A stretch of 64,000 nt of DNA from Gammaproteobacteria bacterium (lineage in GTDB: Bacteria; Pseudomonadota; Gammaproteobacteria; VBWC01). Below are positions 52,601 to 59,961 of this stretch, piece after piece; the stretch's first letter is position 1; every line of letters begins with the position of its first letter. The DNA is taken from assembly GCA_023266115.1 (NCBI GenBank), contig JAHFRU010000003.1:1-64000 (forward strand), written 5' to 3'. The translations under genes were made by a program, and so were the position numbers. The notes under the pieces are model-generated. The model had not been told where the DNA came from and did no database searches. It saw only the letters and a list, made by a program, of their open reading frames with translations.

Positions 52601-52938
52601 ACGAGGCTGGCTTCCTTGTTCTCGCCAACATTAAATTGCACCGTCACGATGCCGAGTGAATCCAGCGCTATGCCGAACGTGTGATCGACGCCGGGCATCT
52701 CGCGCAACACCATCTCCATCGGTCGGACAACAAGATTCAATATTTCCTCTACGGTCGCGCCCGGCATCGATACAGAAACTTTTGCCGTTGGTACATCAAT
52801 CTGCGGATTTTCCTCGCGCGGCGTCACAAACAACGCGACGAGGCCGAGCAGAAAGATCACAAGGCTCAGCAGCGGTGTGATATGCGAGCTCATCGCCGCG
52901 CGCCCCAGCCGGCCCGCGATGTTGAGTTTGTTACTCAT
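49672..52938 (-). CDS. RND-family efflux permease
   Basis: The 1088-residue inner-membrane pump belongs to the AcrB/CusA-type superfamily. It has the N-terminal helix LLSLVIFLLGLVALFV, the large periplasmic loop with PREENPQIDVPTAKVSVSMPGATVEEILNLV, the TM4 proton-relay motif LILSLGLLVDDAIVVVENIHRHLAKG, and the second half with TIIAL... ending LLTALAIIAGSSILITDPVFGGL. The relay Asp pair 'DD' is intact and the HME-specific Met pattern is not obvious, so the substrate is unknown. Its start overlaps the adaptor stop by eight bases. It works with the adaptor and an outer-membrane channel that is not encoded here. Confidence 0.96.
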   Translation of the reverse strand: MSNKLNIAGRLGRAAMSSHITPLLSLVIFLLGLVALFVTPREENPQIDVPTAKVSVSMPGATVEEILNLVVRPMEMVLREMPGVDHTFGIALDSLGIVTVQFNVGENKEASLVKLYDRLMHNLDRIPSGASEPLIKPIDVDDVPIVAITLSSDTHNELALKELAVRVREQLAQVPGVSVLDVIGGRNRQITVEIDPARLEAHEVSLTTLHKRLGAENSDLPAGYAVDANRVKTIRLKGALASVSDIENIVVATRNNRLVYLSDVADIRDGAGEIEHVHRIGFGAGAKTGVATASEPEHAAVTLTLAKKRGTNAVAIAARIRARVAALQDDFIPDDVTVTVTRDSGAEANAAVNILIEHLGIAIASVIVILLVFLGWREAAIVTLNIPLILFIVLAAGLLADQTINRITLFALILSLGLLVDDAIVVVENIHRHLAKGLTAITDTAADKARVIIEATNETGRPTIMATLTVILAFIPMAFVTGMMGPYMGPIPFNVPIAMLASLIIAYLLTPWIALRWLPVQTSRHESTQATRQDWLQRLYTRLSSPLFDSRRRRTIFFAVTGVLMMLAMWQVVWQFVRPTGINGPPTPGTVELKMLPKADKNTFNITIDMPEGTPLEITDAVARDVGNVLRRQPMITDYETYVGIAGPVDFNGMLRGAVNKRGMHVAEIRVNLVDKRDRRMPSEDIVLGLRRQLEPVYAAWPGANIKLVEDPPGPPVRATFLAEVYGPDYDRIRDIARRVRQQFSATWDVVDHDDSIGDDQIEYRVMVDKEKAALAGVDAGQLGELMRNFVAGHDIGKLQVPTAREPVPIRIQMPRHFRIAPRDFDRLFITNDKGDQIPAAAVARIEEVVADKPMYTKDMNPVAYVSAEPATRSQVYPLLAMDAQLDGMDIAAGSRLTTGGMGFTRSVPDNTFGYQLLWDGEMRLTLDVFRDLGAAFIVALVLIYLLLVAYYGGFIMPLIVMGAIPLTMIGIFPGHWITQQPFTATSMIGMIALAGIVVRNSLLLIDFILAYRAQGASLEDAVREAGAVRARPILLTALAIIAGSSILITDPVFGGLGVSMAFGTLASTVLTLFVIPLIYYLWQRQKT

Positions 52939-54121
52939 TGCTGTCCTGTCCAGGAACTGGCGTTGCGCCCTGAAGTAGTGAGGGGGATATCGCTTCTATG
53001 CGATCGCCGGTACGCAATGTCGCCGTGTTGGTGATCGCAATACGATCGTTTGCACTCAGTCCAGAGACGATTTCTGTCTGATCCTGCCAATGGCGTCCCG
53101 TGCGCACCATGCGAAAGTGCGCAATGGCGTTTTCGTCGACGATATACACACCCGGGATGTCCGAGCGCTCGATGATCGCGGTGTTCGGTATTGCGATGCC
53201 GGCCTTTTCGCCAATCGGGAATTCCACGCGGGCGAACATGCCGGCGCGTAGATCGCTGATATCACTCAGCACCATCTTGACCAGATAGCGGTAAGTCCCC
53301 GTCTCGCCGGAGCGCACCACACGGGTTACCGTGCCGGAAACCTGTCTTCGCAGCGCGTCGATGGAAACCTGCACCTTGTCGCCGGGGTTGACCTGATTGA
53401 CGTAACTCTCCTTGATAAATGTCTCGACCTCGATGTTCGATGGATCTTCAATGGTCAGTATCGGCGCGCCCGGTGTGGCCATGTCGCCATTTTGCTTATG
53501 CTTGGTTACCACGACGCCGGTGACGGGTGAGCGGATGTCCGTGTATTCAAGTTGTGCGCGTATCTGGCTCGTGGCGGCGTCGGCAGCACGTACGCTTTCG
53601 CGCGTGACGTCATAATGCAGCCGAGCCTGTTCGACGGCGCGTTCGGATATCGCTTTCTGGGAAAGCAGCTTCTGATGGCGCTCAAGGTCGGCACGCGCTT
53701 CGTCAGCCTGGGCGCGCGCCTCCGAAAGGCGCGCCTGCACTTCATTCAACCGGTTGGTGATTTCGGTGGCATCGACCGTCAGCAGACGCTGCCCCTTTGT
53801 TACAGCCTGACCTTCGCGTACTGCAAGATTGCGTATCTCACCGAGTAAGCGTGACGCAATGTCAACGCGTTCGTTGGCGACGAGCGTCCCGGCTGTCGTA
53901 TAGGTTTCCGGAATTGCCTGCGCAACAACGTTGATGGCGTCGGCTGTCACGGTTCCTGCCGCCGGCTTACTTTCGCTGTCCGTCCCGGCGCCGCATCCGC
54001 TGGTCAACAGCGTGACGACGATAACGCCGGTGAGGCCGGCGATCGCAAATCGCCCCAGTGAGCGTGGACCAGTAGCGCTCGCTGTGTCGGAGGATTCCTG
54101 TCGCCTGTCAGATGCTCTCAT
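52931..54121 (-). CDS. RND efflux periplasmic adaptor lipoprotein
   Basis: The 396-residue membrane-fusion protein has a lipoprotein signal (GLTGVIVVTLLTSGCGAG, lipobox LTSGC), a split lipoyl domain (VDIASRLLGEIRNLAVREGQAVTKGQRLL and DIRSPVTGVVVTKHKQNGDMATPG), a helical hairpin between (LNEVQARLSEARAQADEARADLERHQKLL), and beta-barrel and membrane-proximal domains. It bridges pump and outer-membrane channel. It is the first gene of the operon, 53 bases downstream of the palindrome at 54175-54194. Confidence 0.95.
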   Translation of the reverse strand: MRASDRRQESSDTASATGPRSLGRFAIAGLTGVIVVTLLTSGCGAGTDSESKPAAGTVTADAINVVAQAIPETYTTAGTLVANERVDIASRLLGEIRNLAVREGQAVTKGQRLLTVDATEITNRLNEVQARLSEARAQADEARADLERHQKLLSQKAISERAVEQARLHYDVTRESVRAADAATSQIRAQLEYTDIRSPVTGVVVTKHKQNGDMATPGAPILTIEDPSNIEVETFIKESYVNQVNPGDKVQVSIDALRRQVSGTVTRVVRSGETGTYRYLVKMVLSDISDLRAGMFARVEFPIGEKAGIAIPNTAIIERSDIPGVYIVDENAIAHFRMVRTGRHWQDQTEIVSGLSANDRIAITNTATLRTGDRIEAISPSLLQGATPVPGQDSNE

Positions 54122-54174
54122 GGCCGGGTTCCCTGTGGGATATGAAGTGAAAAAACTGTCTCACTGGTTCCAAT

Positions 54175-54194
54175 ATATTAGAATTATCTAATAT
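54175..54194. promoter_or_regulatory. Perfect palindrome, candidate ArsR operator of the RND operon
   Basis: ATATTAGA (54175-54182), ATTA, then TCTAATAT (54187-54194): a perfect 8-4-8 inverted repeat. It is AT-rich, 53 bases upstream of the adaptor start, and placed where the promoter should be. ArsR-family dimers bind such 20-base palindromes. Its link to the ArsR gene at the operon's far end is inference. Confidence 0.7.
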
Positions 54195-54233
54195 AGTAAA
54201 GCGAGGTTTTCACTAGGGAAGCTCTGATGTGTC

Positions 54234-54368
54234 GTCATTCCGGGCGGAGCGTAGCGGAGACCCGGAATCCAGCGCTTTCGAAACAGGGTGTTACTGGATT
54301 CCTCGGCGGCCGTTCCCGACACCGCCCTACCTCGTCCATCCGTGGACTCGCGCTTTCGCTGGAATGAC
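54234..54368. repeat. Dispersed repeat copy A with inverted termini
   Basis: The stretch begins GTCATTCC (54234-54241) and ends GGAATGAC (54361-54368), perfect 8-base inverted ends around 119 bases. Its reverse complement contains GCGCGAGTCCACGGATGGAC and GTCGGGAACGG followed by CCGCCGAGGAAT, which also occur in the copy near 63.2 kb. A short frame across it is not a gene. Confidence 0.7.
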
Positions 54369-54564
54369 AACAAGATGATTAAGTCAGAGTTTCCTCGGCG
54401 TTGCTACTGGGCACGGATTACAGAGCCATCCCGTTCATTTGATGTATACGCCGCAGGTTGGCGACCCTGCACCGTTGCTGTTCCGCCGCGCAGGCGGAAT
54501 GTTTATAGCGTGGCTGCGGCGTACGCCGAAATTTTGAATAATCGCTTCCGTGCGCTGACTGGTG

Positions 54565-55359
54565 TTAATGCCGCGCGGAGTCGTCGATAGCGAATGCCGG
54601 GAAACCCCTGCCATGGGCAGCATGGCGGCTAATCTGCCGGGCGCCTTCCTCGTAGAAAAGAATATCCAGCCCCTCGGACAACAGTCTGACGCAGTCGTCC
54701 AATGACGCATAACCGAATCCCGATGTCGCATTCACATCGATTAGATACCACTGGTCGCCGATGACCCAGTCCAGACCGCCCCAGACCAGGCCGAAATCAC
54801 CCAGCACTTTTCTGCCAAGCGCGGAAATATAGTCGGGAATGTCGACGCTCTTGCGCGTCAGTTCGTCTGCGCCGATAAACTTGCCGAGCTGTATATGGCC
54901 GTAGCATTTCACGACTTGCCCGGCGATGCGTTCCTGCGCCAACAGGTCGGCAGGTGCGAAGGGATTGACGACGCTGTTATTGCTGCCCGCGGTCCGCTTG
55001 AAGACAAAATCTTCGAGTAAATCTTCGGCACGTACTGTGTCCGGCGTCGGAATTTCGTGCTCCAGACAGTAGTTGTGCAACATCCACTTGTTCTTGCTGC
55101 GCTGCCTGACCTGTTCGCCTGGATAGACGGAGTATTCCTGTTCGATCAGCGCCGTCGGTAATTCCGAATTCCGCACCAGGATCAGTGAGTCCTTCTCCGG
55201 CCGGTGTTCGGCACGCAGCGGGTAGGTAAAGCTCTCGACAGCGTACTGCTTCTGCCGGGCGATAACGCCGATCGCCCGATCAAAAACCGAGTCTCTTACC
55301 TTTCCGTGATAAAGCAGCGAAATGGGTCGCATCAGGGCCTCGCTGGCACTTGTTTTCAT
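54565..55359 (-). CDS. ATP-grasp family protein
   Basis: The 264-residue protein carries an ATP-grasp fold of the RimK-like kind. The central part has KNKWMLHNYCLEHEIPTPDT (preATP-grasp/ATP helix), EDFVFKRTAGSNNS (nucleotide Lys), and the metal-binding segment LDWVIGDQWYLIDVNATSGFGYASLDD with the Asp-x-Asn pair. ATP-grasp enzymes join carboxylates to amines or thiols; the substrate here cannot be deduced. The 3' end has AFAIDDSARH. The start at 55359 has AAGGACG upstream. It stands alone between a repeat and the divergent mpl cluster. Confidence 0.85.
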   Translation of the reverse strand: MKTSASEALMRPISLLYHGKVRDSVFDRAIGVIARQKQYAVESFTYPLRAEHRPEKDSLILVRNSELPTALIEQEYSVYPGEQVRQRSKNKWMLHNYCLEHEIPTPDTVRAEDLLEDFVFKRTAGSNNSVVNPFAPADLLAQERIAGQVVKCYGHIQLGKFIGADELTRKSVDIPDYISALGRKVLGDFGLVWGGLDWVIGDQWYLIDVNATSGFGYASLDDCVRLLSEGLDILFYEEGARQISRHAAHGRGFPAFAIDDSARH

Positions 55360-55496
55360 GGTGTCGTCCTTATCACACGGTATTCACACACGCGGCGGAC
55401 CACTCTGCTGCGAGTATACGTCAGCAGTGGTATTACACGATACGATGGTCCGTGTTAACGTGTTGCCCTTCTGGACACATTACATTATTGGTCGAA

Positions 55497-56012
55497 ATGA
55501 CACGCATTCTCCATATCGTGCTGGACATCTGCCTGTTGCGCGCCGGCCCGCAGGATTTGCCGGGATCGTCGGCTGTGTTTGGGCCGGCGCTGGCCGCGTA
55601 CGCCTTCACCAGCTGGCTGGTATCAGCGATTGAACTCGGCGGGACGAACGCATTATGGCTCGCCGTCGCCGATGTCGTCATGCTCATCGTGCTGGTGCAT
55701 TTCGTACTGTTGGTGCGGAATTTCCCGCATCGGCAGCTTCAGACGCTGACCGCGTTGATGGCCTGTGGCGCGTTGTTCGGCGCCGTCGGCTGGATTTTGC
55801 TGCTGTGGCGCGACGGCGTGGGTGACGAGATCGAGGCCATGGTCCTGCCGACGTTGCTGTTGATGACATTGACCTTGTGGAACCTCGTCGTGACAGGCCA
55901 TATCCTGCGTCACGCATTGTCGAGTTCGCTGTTTAACGGTATCTTGCTGTCCATCCTGTATATGCTGATTTCACTGACGATCTACGAGACGGTGTTTACG
56001 CCTCCGGCCTGA
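55497..56012 (+). CDS. Integral membrane protein upstream of mpl, function unknown
   Basis: The 171-residue protein has five hydrophobic helices (about residues 1-15, 28-45, 51-73, 82-104, 115-137 and 145-163, some short), with few charged residues. It opens MTRILHIVLDICLLRAGPQDLPGS. No family is recognised. It is in one operon with mpl, two bases upstream, so it may relate to the cell wall. The ATG at 55497 is preferred to the longer frame starting at 55350. Confidence 0.75.
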   Translation: MTRILHIVLDICLLRAGPQDLPGSSAVFGPALAAYAFTSWLVSAIELGGTNALWLAVADVVMLIVLVHFVLLVRNFPHRQLQTLTALMACGALFGAVGWILLLWRDGVGDEIEAMVLPTLLLMTLTLWNLVVTGHILRHALSSSLFNGILLSILYMLISLTIYETVFTPPA

Positions 56013-56013
56013 T

Positions 56014-57387
56014 ATGCACATACATATTCTCGGCATCTGCGGCACATTTATGGGCGGCCTTGCGATACTCGCGCGTCAGCTGGGGTATCGCGTTACCGGC
56101 TCGGACGCCAATGTCTATCCGCCGATGAGCACGCAGCTCGAACAGGCAGGCATCGAGTTGATGGAAGGGTATCAGGCCGCTCACCTCGAACCGGCGCCTG
56201 ATCTGGTGGTAATCGGCAACGCGTTGTCGCGCGGCAATCCGGCGATCGAGCATGTGCTCGCCAACGGTCTGGCCTATATGTCCGGGCCCGAATTCCTGTC
56301 GCGTCATGCGCTGCACGGTCGCTGGGTGCTGGCCGTGGCGGGGACGCACGGCAAGACGACCACCTCGACGATGCTGGCGTGGATTCTGGAATATGCCGGG
56401 TTGTCGCCGGGTTTCCTGATCGGTGGCGTACCGCTGGATTTCGGCCTGTCGGCACGTCTCGGTGAGGCGCCGTTCTTTGTCGTCGAGGCTGATGAATACG
56501 ACACCGCTTTTTTCGACAAGCGTTCGAAATTCGTTCATTACCGGCCGCGTACGCTGGTGATGAATAATCTCGAATACGATCACGCGGATATCTTCGCGGA
56601 TATCGACGCGATCAAGCAGCAGTTCCATCATCTCGTGCGTATCGTCCCCGGTAACGGACTGATTATCACGCCCGCTGCCGATGCCAACCTGAACGATGTA
56701 CTGGCCAAGGGCTGCTGGACGCCCGTCGAACGATTTCTGGCGCCCGGTAGCGGTATCACGCCAGGCGCATGGCGGGTCGACAACTTCACACCGGATGGCA
56801 GTGCGTTCGACGTCTGTCTGGGCAACGACAGTCTGGGCAGGGTGAGCTGGCAACTGACTGGCCATCACAACATGGAGAATGCGCTCGCCGCAATTGCCGC
56901 GGCGCGGCATGCGGGTGTCGCGCCAAAGCACGCGATTGACGCATTAAGCCGCTTCCGCGGCGTCAAGCGGCGCATGGAAGAACGCGCCAACGTCGACGGA
57001 ATCACCATCTATGATGACTTCGCGCACCACCCGACGGCCATCGCGAAGACCCTCGATGGCCTGCGCAAGCGTGTCCACGGCGCGCGCATCATCGCGGTAT
57101 TGGAGCCGCGCTCCAATACCATGCGTCTCGGTGTGCACAAGCATACCCTCGCACCGTCGCTGAACGCGGCCGATCGCGTGCTGCTGTTCCAGCCCCCCGA
57201 TCTGGGCTGGCCGCTGGACTCCATCGCGCGCGAACTGGGTGACAAGGGACGGGTATTCGAAACCGTGCCGGCGATCGTCGATCACATCAACACAATCGCC
57301 CGTCCGGGTGACCATATACTCATCATGAGCAACGGCGCATTTGGCGGCATTCATGATCTATTGATAACGGCCCTGGAAAAACGATGA
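56014..57387 (+). CDS. mpl: UDP-MurNAc:L-alanyl-gamma-D-glutamyl-meso-DAP ligase
   Basis: The 457-residue Mur-ligase-family enzyme reattaches recycled tripeptide to UDP-MurNAc, salvaging peptidoglycan. Motifs: MHIHILGICGTFMGGLAILARQLGYRVTGSD at the N-terminus, P-loop VAGTHGKTTTSTMLAWIL, VVEADEYDTAFFDKRSKFVHY, HNMENALAAIAAARHAGV and DDFAHHPTAI with catalytic residues, and the C-terminal domain. It is followed by ubiX with an ATGA overlap, an order shared with Pseudomonas and Thioalkalivibrio. Confidence 0.97.
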   Translation: MHIHILGICGTFMGGLAILARQLGYRVTGSDANVYPPMSTQLEQAGIELMEGYQAAHLEPAPDLVVIGNALSRGNPAIEHVLANGLAYMSGPEFLSRHALHGRWVLAVAGTHGKTTTSTMLAWILEYAGLSPGFLIGGVPLDFGLSARLGEAPFFVVEADEYDTAFFDKRSKFVHYRPRTLVMNNLEYDHADIFADIDAIKQQFHHLVRIVPGNGLIITPAADANLNDVLAKGCWTPVERFLAPGSGITPGAWRVDNFTPDGSAFDVCLGNDSLGRVSWQLTGHHNMENALAAIAAARHAGVAPKHAIDALSRFRGVKRRMEERANVDGITIYDDFAHHPTAIAKTLDGLRKRVHGARIIAVLEPRSNTMRLGVHKHTLAPSLNAADRVLLFQPPDLGWPLDSIARELGDKGRVFETVPAIVDHINTIARPGDHILIMSNGAFGGIHDLLITALEKR

Positions 57388-58010
57388 ATCGCAAACCGAT
57401 AGCCCTGGCGATGACCGGCGCCTCCGGCGCCGTGTATGGATTGCGGTTGCTCGAGTGTCTGTTGCAGGCGGGCGAACCGGTCTATCTGATGCTGTCTCAA
57501 CCCGGTCAAATCGTCATCGGCATGGAAACCGATCTGAAACTACCGGCACGGCCGAAGGAAATTGAGGACTTTCTGTCGCAGCATTACAAAGCACCGGCGG
57601 GGCAGCTGCGGGTGTTTGGCCGGGACCAGTGGACGGCGCCGGTCGCCAGCGGCTCGCACGCGCCGCGCGCGATGGTTGTCTGCCCGTGCACCAGCGGTAC
57701 GCTGGCATCGATAGCCAACGGCGCCAGCAAGGATCTGCTGGAGCGCGCCGCCGACGTTGTGCTGAAGGAGCAGCGCAAACTGATTCTGGTGCTGCGCGAA
57801 ACACCGTTATCGGCGATACATCTGGAAAACGCGTTGAAGCTCGCGCGGCTGGGCGTCACCATCATGCCGGCCTGTCCGGGATTCTATAACCAGCCGCAGT
57901 CGGTCAATGACCTGGTCGATTTCATGGTGGCGCGCGTGCTCGATCACCTTGATGTCGAACATCGGCTGATACCGCGCTGGGGCGGCGAGACGGAAACGCA
58001 TCTTGCCTGA
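57384..58010 (+). CDS. ubiX: Flavin prenyltransferase
   Basis: The 208-residue enzyme makes the prenylated FMN cofactor of UbiD decarboxylase in ubiquinone synthesis. Motifs: IALAMTGASGAVYGLRLLECLLQ (FMN phosphate loop), PVASGSHAPRAMVVCPCTSGTLASIANGASKDLLERAADVVLKEQRKLILVLRETPLSAIHLENALKLA. UbiD is not in the window. It is coupled to mpl by a four-base overlap. Confidence 0.96.
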   Translation: MNRKPIALAMTGASGAVYGLRLLECLLQAGEPVYLMLSQPGQIVIGMETDLKLPARPKEIEDFLSQHYKAPAGQLRVFGRDQWTAPVASGSHAPRAMVVCPCTSGTLASIANGASKDLLERAADVVLKEQRKLILVLRETPLSAIHLENALKLARLGVTIMPACPGFYNQPQSVNDLVDFMVARVLDHLDVEHRLIPRWGGETETHLA

Positions 58011-58021
58011 CGGGCCGCGAC

Positions 58022-58711
58022 CTATTCGCTGGGCCGGAACGACAACGCCATCTGGTTGAAGCGCTGCCATTTGCCGGCGCGTAGTTCCTGTTCGATACGG
58101 TACGATTGCGCCGGGTCTACTCTGGCCATGATGTTTGCAGCGCCTGCGTCGTAATTAATCAGGCAGAATACCAGGTAGTGACGCGTGGAACCGGTCATCG
58201 TCAACTCGTTCAGTTCCAGTGAATCCAGCGCATAGACCGCATATATCGCCGCCTTGCCATTGATCCAGGTTTTCTTGAACGTCACTTGCTGTGGCGCTAT
58301 GTTCTCGCTGCCGGCGATGGTTTGCATCTGGTTGTCGAAGACCCGTTGCGCCCATATCGGCAACAGTTCGCTTTCAAAATTTGCCGGGTGCTCGACGAAC
58401 GTCGCGCTATACAGGTTGTTATCCGATATCTGTGGCCCGATCACCGGTCCCTGTACCGGGCCGAATTCGACATAGGTCAGCCGTCCGCCGTCTCGCCCTT
58501 CGTTGACCTTCATGTACTGCCACTCGGGAGATTTTTCCGCATAGGGCAGCGCGACAGTGAAGCTTTTGTCCGGCGCGGTATAGCGACCGTTGGCTACCAT
58601 GCCCTTGAGATTCTTGCCGGCGGTTGCCACATGGTTTGCGCCGCCGGAGCTGGCACAACCCGCGACAAACAGAATTCCCAACCACATCAATACCACTGCA
58701 TAACGATGCAT
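58022..58711 (-). CDS. Hypothetical lipoprotein
   Basis: The 229-residue precursor has a lipoprotein signal (AVVLMWLGILFVAGCASS, lipobox VAGC). The mature part (GRYTAPDKSFTVALPYAEKSPEWQYMKV to ALSFRPSE) looks like one globular mixed domain. It has sequence similarity to small lipoproteins with a 'DUF'-like name in Pseudomonas, but I cannot identify the family. The ATG at 58711 has AAGGGAG before it; the frame reaches back to 58762. Confidence 0.75.
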   Translation of the reverse strand: MHRYAVVLMWLGILFVAGCASSGGANHVATAGKNLKGMVANGRYTAPDKSFTVALPYAEKSPEWQYMKVNEGRDGGRLTYVEFGPVQGPVIGPQISDNNLYSATFVEHPANFESELLPIWAQRVFDNQMQTIAGSENIAPQQVTFKKTWINGKAAIYAVYALDSLELNELTMTGSTRHYLVFCLINYDAGAANIMARVDPAQSYRIEQELRAGKWQRFNQMALSFRPSE

Positions 58712-58856
58712 CTGCTCCCTTCCCCTCATCACCAACAAATTCGAATACGCCGGTATCGGCACCGGAAATTTTTATTAAAGCATTCTACGCAATGCGGCTC
58801 CCATGCGGCAAAATTTGCCGCATGGGAGCGATAACTATCTGGGTCGGAAGAAAAAA

Positions 58857-59255
58857 TCAGTTCAGATCGGCGGCATAGTCACGCAGAATTTCCAGCGGCA
58901 CAATACCCAGCGCGCGGATATGGGTGCGCGACAGGAACACCTTTGGCGCCATTCCGTCCCGCTGCGCCTCCAGCCAGCGTGCGGCACACAGGCACCAGCG
59001 GTTGCCCGGCTTCAGTCCGGCAAACCCCCATTCCGGCACCGGTGTCGACAGGTCGTTGCCCTTGAAGCGCGAATATTCAAGGAACTCCTGCGTGACCTCG
59101 ATGCAGACTGTATGGGAGCCGACGTCGTGATCGCTGGTATTGCAGCAACCATCACGAAAAAACCCGGTGACCGGCTTGTTGCTGCAGGTCTGCAGCGCCT
59201 CGCCAAAGACGTTGATCGATTCATCCTGTTCGACAATTTTCATAACGCTACTCAT
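58857..59255 (-). CDS. DUF2237 family protein
   Basis: The 132-residue protein has the family signature: NVFGEALQTCSNKPVTGFFRDGCCNTSDHDVGSHTVCIEVTQEFLEYSRFKGNDLSTPVPEWGFAGLKPGNRWCLCAARWLEA. It has seven cysteines, including a CC pair and CLC, and could bind metal, but function is unknown. The start is at 59255 or the second Met 12 bases in. Its neighbours do not suggest a role. Confidence 0.94.
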   Translation of the reverse strand: MSSVMKIVEQDESINVFGEALQTCSNKPVTGFFRDGCCNTSDHDVGSHTVCIEVTQEFLEYSRFKGNDLSTPVPEWGFAGLKPGNRWCLCAARWLEAQRDGMAPKVFLSRTHIRALGIVPLEILRDYAADLN

Positions 59256-59335
59256 TATAACGGTGAACCGGCGTTACGGTAGCCCCAATACGGCATTAGC
59301 ATGTCCGTATCGGGTAGCCACGCCGAAAACCGCCG

Positions 59336-59821
59336 TTATTTTCCGGATTGCCCATTGGTGTTCCAGATATCCCGCACAATGCGCCACTGACCGTCGGCCT
59401 GTTTCTTCCATATCTCAATATACTTTCCGGTTACCGTTACCGGCCTGGCGCCGGCCTCCGGTGCCATCGTGAAACTGAAAGTGCCGCGGGCAAACGCCAG
59501 ATCGCCACGTCCGTCGATCTCCAGCTGCACCACTGTCAGGTCGGTCATCTTGGGAGAGGAGTCGAAATCGCCCCGGATTGCGGCGCGCCCTTGCAGCATC
59601 GGCGCCTGCTCCGGCAGATACAACGCGTCTTCCGCGTACACCGCGACCATCGTGTTCCAGTCGCCGGCCTGCGCAGCCTTCACCCATGCTGCACTGTGTT
59701 TTTTGATGGCCGTTACGTCCGCATCAGTTAATCCGGCGGCAGGCGCTGCCGACACCGGCGCTATGGGTACTAACAGCAGCATGAGCAGTACGTATAACAA
59801 CGTCTTCATTTTTGTTTTCAT
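59336..59821 (-). CDS. Exported NTF2/SnoaL-like protein (DUF4440-type)
   Basis: The 161-residue precursor has a signal peptide (LLYVLLMLLLVPIAPVSAA). The rest has the cone-shaped NTF2-like fold of DUF4440/SnoaL proteins: DADVTAIKKHSAAWVKAAQAGDWNTMVAVYAEDALYLPEQAPMLQGRAAIRGDF and the strands ARGTFSFTMAPE and YIEIWKKQADGQWRIVRDIWN. The substrate is unknown. The ATG at 59821 has AAAGGG upstream; the frame reaches 59872. Confidence 0.88.
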   Translation of the reverse strand: MKTKMKTLLYVLLMLLLVPIAPVSAAPAAGLTDADVTAIKKHSAAWVKAAQAGDWNTMVAVYAEDALYLPEQAPMLQGRAAIRGDFDSSPKMTDLTVVQLEIDGRGDLAFARGTFSFTMAPEAGARPVTVTGKYIEIWKKQADGQWRIVRDIWNTNGQSGK

Positions 59822-59961
59822 GGTGGTGCCCTTTCTCGTCGGGTTAAACGCTGAATACGGGCCACCAGTCATACCGGTGGCCGGCGGGACAACGTAGCAG
59901 CTGTGCTATCGCGTTGGCAACCGGTTTTGCCTGGTGGTGCTGCATCCGGCAAAAATCCCGG

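Noticed and set aside
54188-54373. Short minus-strand frame of 61 codons
   Set aside because: It is the dispersed repeat copy A read in one frame, not a gene.
55996-56931. 311-codon minus-strand frame
   Set aside because: Antisense to mpl; no ribosome site and no family.
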